Positions 61,211 through 64,000 of a stretch of 64,000 nt of DNA are shown here, piece after piece. The stretch's first letter is position 1, and every line of letters starts with the position of its first letter. The DNA is taken from contig JAEKNX010000010.1 of the NCBI GenBank assembly GCA_016839055.1, positions 1-64,000 of the forward strand, written 5' to 3'. The position numbers and the translations under genes are program-made. The stretch comes from Spirochaetales bacterium. GTDB lineage: Bacteria; Spirochaetota; Spirochaetia; UBA9216. Under the pieces are notes generated by a model. The model had not been told where the DNA came from. It ran no database searches and saw nothing but the letters and a program-made list of their open reading frames with translations.

Positions 61211-62137
61211 ATGTCTAAATATATTATTAGACGCGCTCTGGGATTGATTCCTACTATGCTGATCATAATTACGGTCTGCTTTTTTCTTATTCGCGTCGCA
61301 CCCGGCGGTCCTTTCAGTTCTGAAAAGAAGATTCCGCCTCAAATCATGAAAAACATTGAGAAAAAGTATCATATGGATGAACCTCTCATCCAGCAGTATG
61401 GAAGATACGTCGTAAATGTACTGCGCGGGGATTTCGGTCCTTCCTACAAGTATAAAGACTATGATGTCAATTACTACATCGCCCAGGGGCTGCCGAAATC
61501 ACTTCTTCTGGGTACTATATCAATTCTGCTTGCGGTGCTTCTAGGTACGGCGGCCGGTATGTTCTCGGCGCTCCGGCAGAACACCTGGGTAGACTATACG
61601 TGGATGTCGTTTGCGGTGGTAGGTATATCGGTGCCTGTTTTTGTTTTGGGGCCTGTTCTGATGTATATTTTTTCAATCCGGCTGGGCTGGCTGCCAGTTG
61701 CCGGATGGATAGACGAGCATGGACTCAAGGCCCTTGTTCTGCCGGTACTCGCGCTGTTTTATCAGTACTTCGCCACTATTGCGAGATTGTCGAGAGCAAG
61801 TTTTCTCGAGACAATCCGGAGTGATTACGTCAGGACGGCAAAGGCAAAGGGACTTAAGACCTCCTACATCATGATGAAGCATGTTCTAAAAGGCGCTTCA
61901 CTGCCGGTTGTTAGTTATCTCGGACCTGCGTTTTCCGGTATTATCACCGGCTCCATTGTTGTTGAGCAGATTTTCAGGGTTCCGGGCCTCGGGCGGCACT
62001 TTGTGCAGTCGGCATTCAATCGTGATTATACGATGATTATGGGAACTGTTATTGTTTACTCATTAATCCTTGTAATAATGAACTTCCTCGTCGACGTCCT
62101 TTACGGATATCTCGACCCGAGAATTTCATACAGTTAG
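61211..62137 (+). CDS. oppB: Oligopeptide ABC transporter permease OppB
   Basis: This 308-residue permease has six membrane spans and the DppB/OppB N-terminal pattern (RRALGLIPTMLIIITVCFFLIR). The ATPase-contact EAA loop reads SDYVRTAKAKGLKTSYIMMKH. AAGGGGAAG precedes the ATG. It pairs with OppC in the inner membrane. Confidence 0.95.
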   Translation: MSKYIIRRALGLIPTMLIIITVCFFLIRVAPGGPFSSEKKIPPQIMKNIEKKYHMDEPLIQQYGRYVVNVLRGDFGPSYKYKDYDVNYYIAQGLPKSLLLGTISILLAVLLGTAAGMFSALRQNTWVDYTWMSFAVVGISVPVFVLGPVLMYIFSIRLGWLPVAGWIDEHGLKALVLPVLALFYQYFATIARLSRASFLETIRSDYVRTAKAKGLKTSYIMMKHVLKGASLPVVSYLGPAFSGIITGSIVVEQIFRVPGLGRHFVQSAFNRDYTMIMGTVIVYSLILVIMNFLVDVLYGYLDPRISYS

Positions 62138-62148
62138 GGGGATATGAA

Positions 62149-63237
62149 ATGAGTAATACAATAAAAACTGATAATAATAAGATGTACAATGAGCTGAATC
62201 AGCCTGTAAAAGGCGTCAGCCTCTGGCTGGACGCATGGAGACGTCTGCGTAAAAACAAGATGGCCATGGGCGGTCTTGTTGTAATGATTGTATATGCGGC
62301 TATCGCGCTTTCCGCCGGCCTTTTGCCGATTTACTCCTTCAATCAGCAGGTTCTGGACCACCAGTATCTTCCTCCCTCAAGCAGGAGCGCAGGAGAGCTG
62401 CTTATCGAGCAGAAGGTGGAGCTTCTGTCAGCCTTCGCCGCCAAAGAAGAGCGGGAGCTGAACAAGGTCGAACTTGGACAGATTGAAAAGCTTAAAGAGA
62501 GGGTCGCCACCGAAAAGAAGGTACTTCTGACCGGGGAAGAAATCCTGGTGCATCAGAGAGTCTACCACCTTGGAACCGACGAGCTCGGACGTGACCTTTT
62601 GGCGCGAATTATTTACGGCGGTCAGGTTTCGATAATGATTGGCCTCGTCGGTGCTTTGGCGTCGATGTTTATCGGGGTTGTTCTCGGAGCCTTGTCTGGT
62701 TATATTGGCGGCCGCTTTGATTCAATAATGATGCGCTTTGTCGATATAATGTACAGCCTGCCTTATATGCTCCTTGTTATCATCATGATGGCCATCTTCG
62801 GAAAGAATATCTTGAATCTGTTTTTCGCGCTGGCCGTAGTAAGCTGGCTGACGGTCTGCCGTGTTGTGCGCGGCCAGATTATGTCGCTTAAAAATTCTGA
62901 GTTTGTTGAAGCGGCCCGTGCTTCAGGAGCCAGTACCCGGCGAATTGTTTTTAAGCACCTGATACCCAATACCATGAGTGTCATCGTTGTTTATACAACC
63001 CTTCGGGTTCCGGCCTTCATAATGCTCGAAGCCTTCCTGTCGTTTCTCGGACTCGGCGTTCAGGCGCCTTATGCATCCTGGGGAGTCCTCATCCATGACG
63101 GTGTCTATGCGATGACAACCTATCCCTGGATGCTCTGGTATCCTGCTACGGTTATGACTCTTTTCCTGTTTTCGATGAATTTCCTAGGCGATGGACTCAG
63201 GGATGCTCTGGATCCTCAGAGCAAGAACAAACTTTAA
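62149..63237 (+). CDS. oppC: Oligopeptide ABC transporter permease OppC
   Basis: This 362-residue permease has an N-terminal OppC cytoplasmic segment (SLWLDAWRRLRKNKMAMGG), a first span, a long periplasmic loop (about 65-145), the hallmark LGTDELGRDLLARIIYGG and five further spans. The EAA loop is SEFVEAARASGASTRRIVFKH. The loop is longer than usual and contains a charged, probably coiled-coil stretch (ERELNKVELGQIEKLKERVA). It starts 11 bases after oppB. Confidence 0.93.
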   Translation: MSNTIKTDNNKMYNELNQPVKGVSLWLDAWRRLRKNKMAMGGLVVMIVYAAIALSAGLLPIYSFNQQVLDHQYLPPSSRSAGELLIEQKVELLSAFAAKEERELNKVELGQIEKLKERVATEKKVLLTGEEILVHQRVYHLGTDELGRDLLARIIYGGQVSIMIGLVGALASMFIGVVLGALSGYIGGRFDSIMMRFVDIMYSLPYMLLVIIMMAIFGKNILNLFFALAVVSWLTVCRVVRGQIMSLKNSEFVEAARASGASTRRIVFKHLIPNTMSVIVVYTTLRVPAFIMLEAFLSFLGLGVQAPYASWGVLIHDGVYAMTTYPWMLWYPATVMTLFLFSMNFLGDGLRDALDPQSKNKL

Positions 63238-63252
63238 TAATCGGAGCGTGAA

Positions 63253-64000
63253 ATGAGTGAAGTAATACTGAAGGTCAATGATTTAAAGACCTATTTTAAT
63301 ACGGACGACGGTATAGTAAAGGCCGTCGACGGAGTTTCTTTCGAACTTGAAAAAGGTGAGATGCTGGGAATTGTAGGAGAGTCCGGTTCGGGGAAATCCG
63401 TAACGAACCTCTCACTAATGAAGCTGATCCCCTCTCCTCCCGGAAAAATAATGAGCGGTACCGCAATGCTGGACGGTGTGGACATCTTCAAGATGAATGA
63501 TAATGAAATCAGAAAGCTCAGGGGTAACCGGATAGGAATGATTTTCCAGGATCCGATGACGAGTCTCAATCCCTTCCTGCGGATTTCAACCCAGATGATC
63601 GAGACAATAATGTTGCATCAGGATAAGGATAAAAGCGCGGCACGGGCTAGGGCCGTTGAAATGCTCGAGATGGTTGGTATCCCGAATCCCTCGAAGAGGA
63701 TAAATGATTATCCTCATCAGTTTTCAGGCGGGATGAGGCAGCGTGTAATGATTGCCATGGCTCTTTCCTGTGACCCTGAGATTCTTATTGCGGATGAACC
63801 TACATCGGCTCTGGACGTGACAATACAGGCCCAGATAATCGAGGTTATGCAGGAGCTCTGCAGAAAGCTCAATACGGCGGTAATCATGATTACCCATGAC
63901 CTGGGTGTTGTTGCGGGAATATGCGACAAGGTCTGCGTTATGTATGCAGGCCGGATTGTCGAGAAGGGTTCAAATGATGAAATATTCAAGGATCCGAAAC
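63253..64000 (+). CDS. oppD: Oligopeptide ABC transporter ATPase OppD, 3' end outside window
   Basis: This frame is open to the right edge, with 249 codons visible. It encodes an OppD/DppD-type ATPase: Walker A GESGSGKS, Q-loop FQDPMTSLNP, signature FSGGMRQRVMIAMAL, Walker B ILIADEPTSALDV and the H-loop MITHDLGVV. The C-terminal oligopeptide/dipeptide extension lies beyond the window. It starts 15 bases after oppC and belongs to the same operon; oppF probably follows. Confidence 0.95.
   Translation, partial: MSEVILKVNDLKTYFNTDDGIVKAVDGVSFELEKGEMLGIVGESGSGKSVTNLSLMKLIPSPPGKIMSGTAMLDGVDIFKMNDNEIRKLRGNRIGMIFQDPMTSLNPFLRISTQMIETIMLHQDKDKSAARARAVEMLEMVGIPNPSKRINDYPHQFSGGMRQRVMIAMALSCDPEILIADEPTSALDVTIQAQIIEVMQELCRKLNTAVIMITHDLGVVAGICDKVCVMYAGRIVEKGSNDEIFKDPK

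Overview
The window looks like a chromosomal segment of an anaerobic, Gram-negative-type bacterium, most likely a spirochaete (Spirochaetota). This assignment is an inference. It rests on a BatA/B/C/D-type aerotolerance operon, adjacent infA and dksA genes, LolA and OmpA-type envelope proteins without lipopolysaccharide genes nearby, radical-SAM and ferredoxin proteins, and many TPR proteins. GC content looks moderate and codon use looks even. I see no phage, insertion sequence, CRISPR array or rRNA gene.

Layout. 1-1.6 kb: the end of a TPR protein and an outer-membrane-barrel-like protein. 1.6-3.5 kb: pseudouridine catabolism (psuG, psuK). 3.6-11.85 kb: a sugar regulon with a GntR/UTRA regulator, an iron-type alcohol dehydrogenase, a DeoC-like aldolase, a two-permease sugar ABC transporter and a convergent TIM-barrel sugar isomerase. 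A shared operator sits just downstream of the -10 box of both transcription units. 12-16.6 kb: a glycan cluster (GH130 phosphorylase-like protein, PIG-L deacetylase, GT4 glycosyltransferase, GH100-like glycosidase). 16.7-20.5 kb: tRNA-Arg, an AsnC-type regulator, an HD-GYP protein, hisK and argJ. 20.5-28 kb: a tightly overlapping MoxR/DUF58/Bat operon ending in a BatD-BatE-like fusion and an Smr protein. 28-33.8 kb: infA and dksA with back-to-back promoters, a degenerate DEAD-box protein, an OmpA protein, tandem repeats, a PHP phosphoesterase and tRNA-Leu with a duplicated 3' end. 33.9-41.7 kb: a PflX-type radical SAM protein, rsmE, an NtrB/NtrC-type pair, a radical SAM gene with a consensus sigma-54 promoter, and an archaeal-type UMP kinase. 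41.8-52.9 kb: a TPR/zinc protein, lolA, a RodZ-like gene, rimO, glnS, uvrD/pcrA and a ferredoxin. 53-59.3 kb: a hairpin-rich non-coding stretch, rplM-rpsI-recX-acyP, eno and proS. 59.4-64 kb: an oligopeptide ABC transporter, cut by the right edge.

Two patterns recur. Many single genes have a sigma-70-like promoter whose -10 box lies only 5-9 bases before the start codon, with no Shine-Dalgarno sequence, which implies leaderless mRNAs. Both ABC transporter operons carry an intrinsic terminator directly after the binding-protein gene, which would set a high binding-protein to membrane-component ratio.

The best candidate for an undescribed system is the sugar regulon at 3.6-11.85 kb. Its aldolase lacks the usual DeoC N-terminal signature, and its substrate cannot be named from sequence alone. 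Calls rest on reading motifs by eye; no database or folding program was run.
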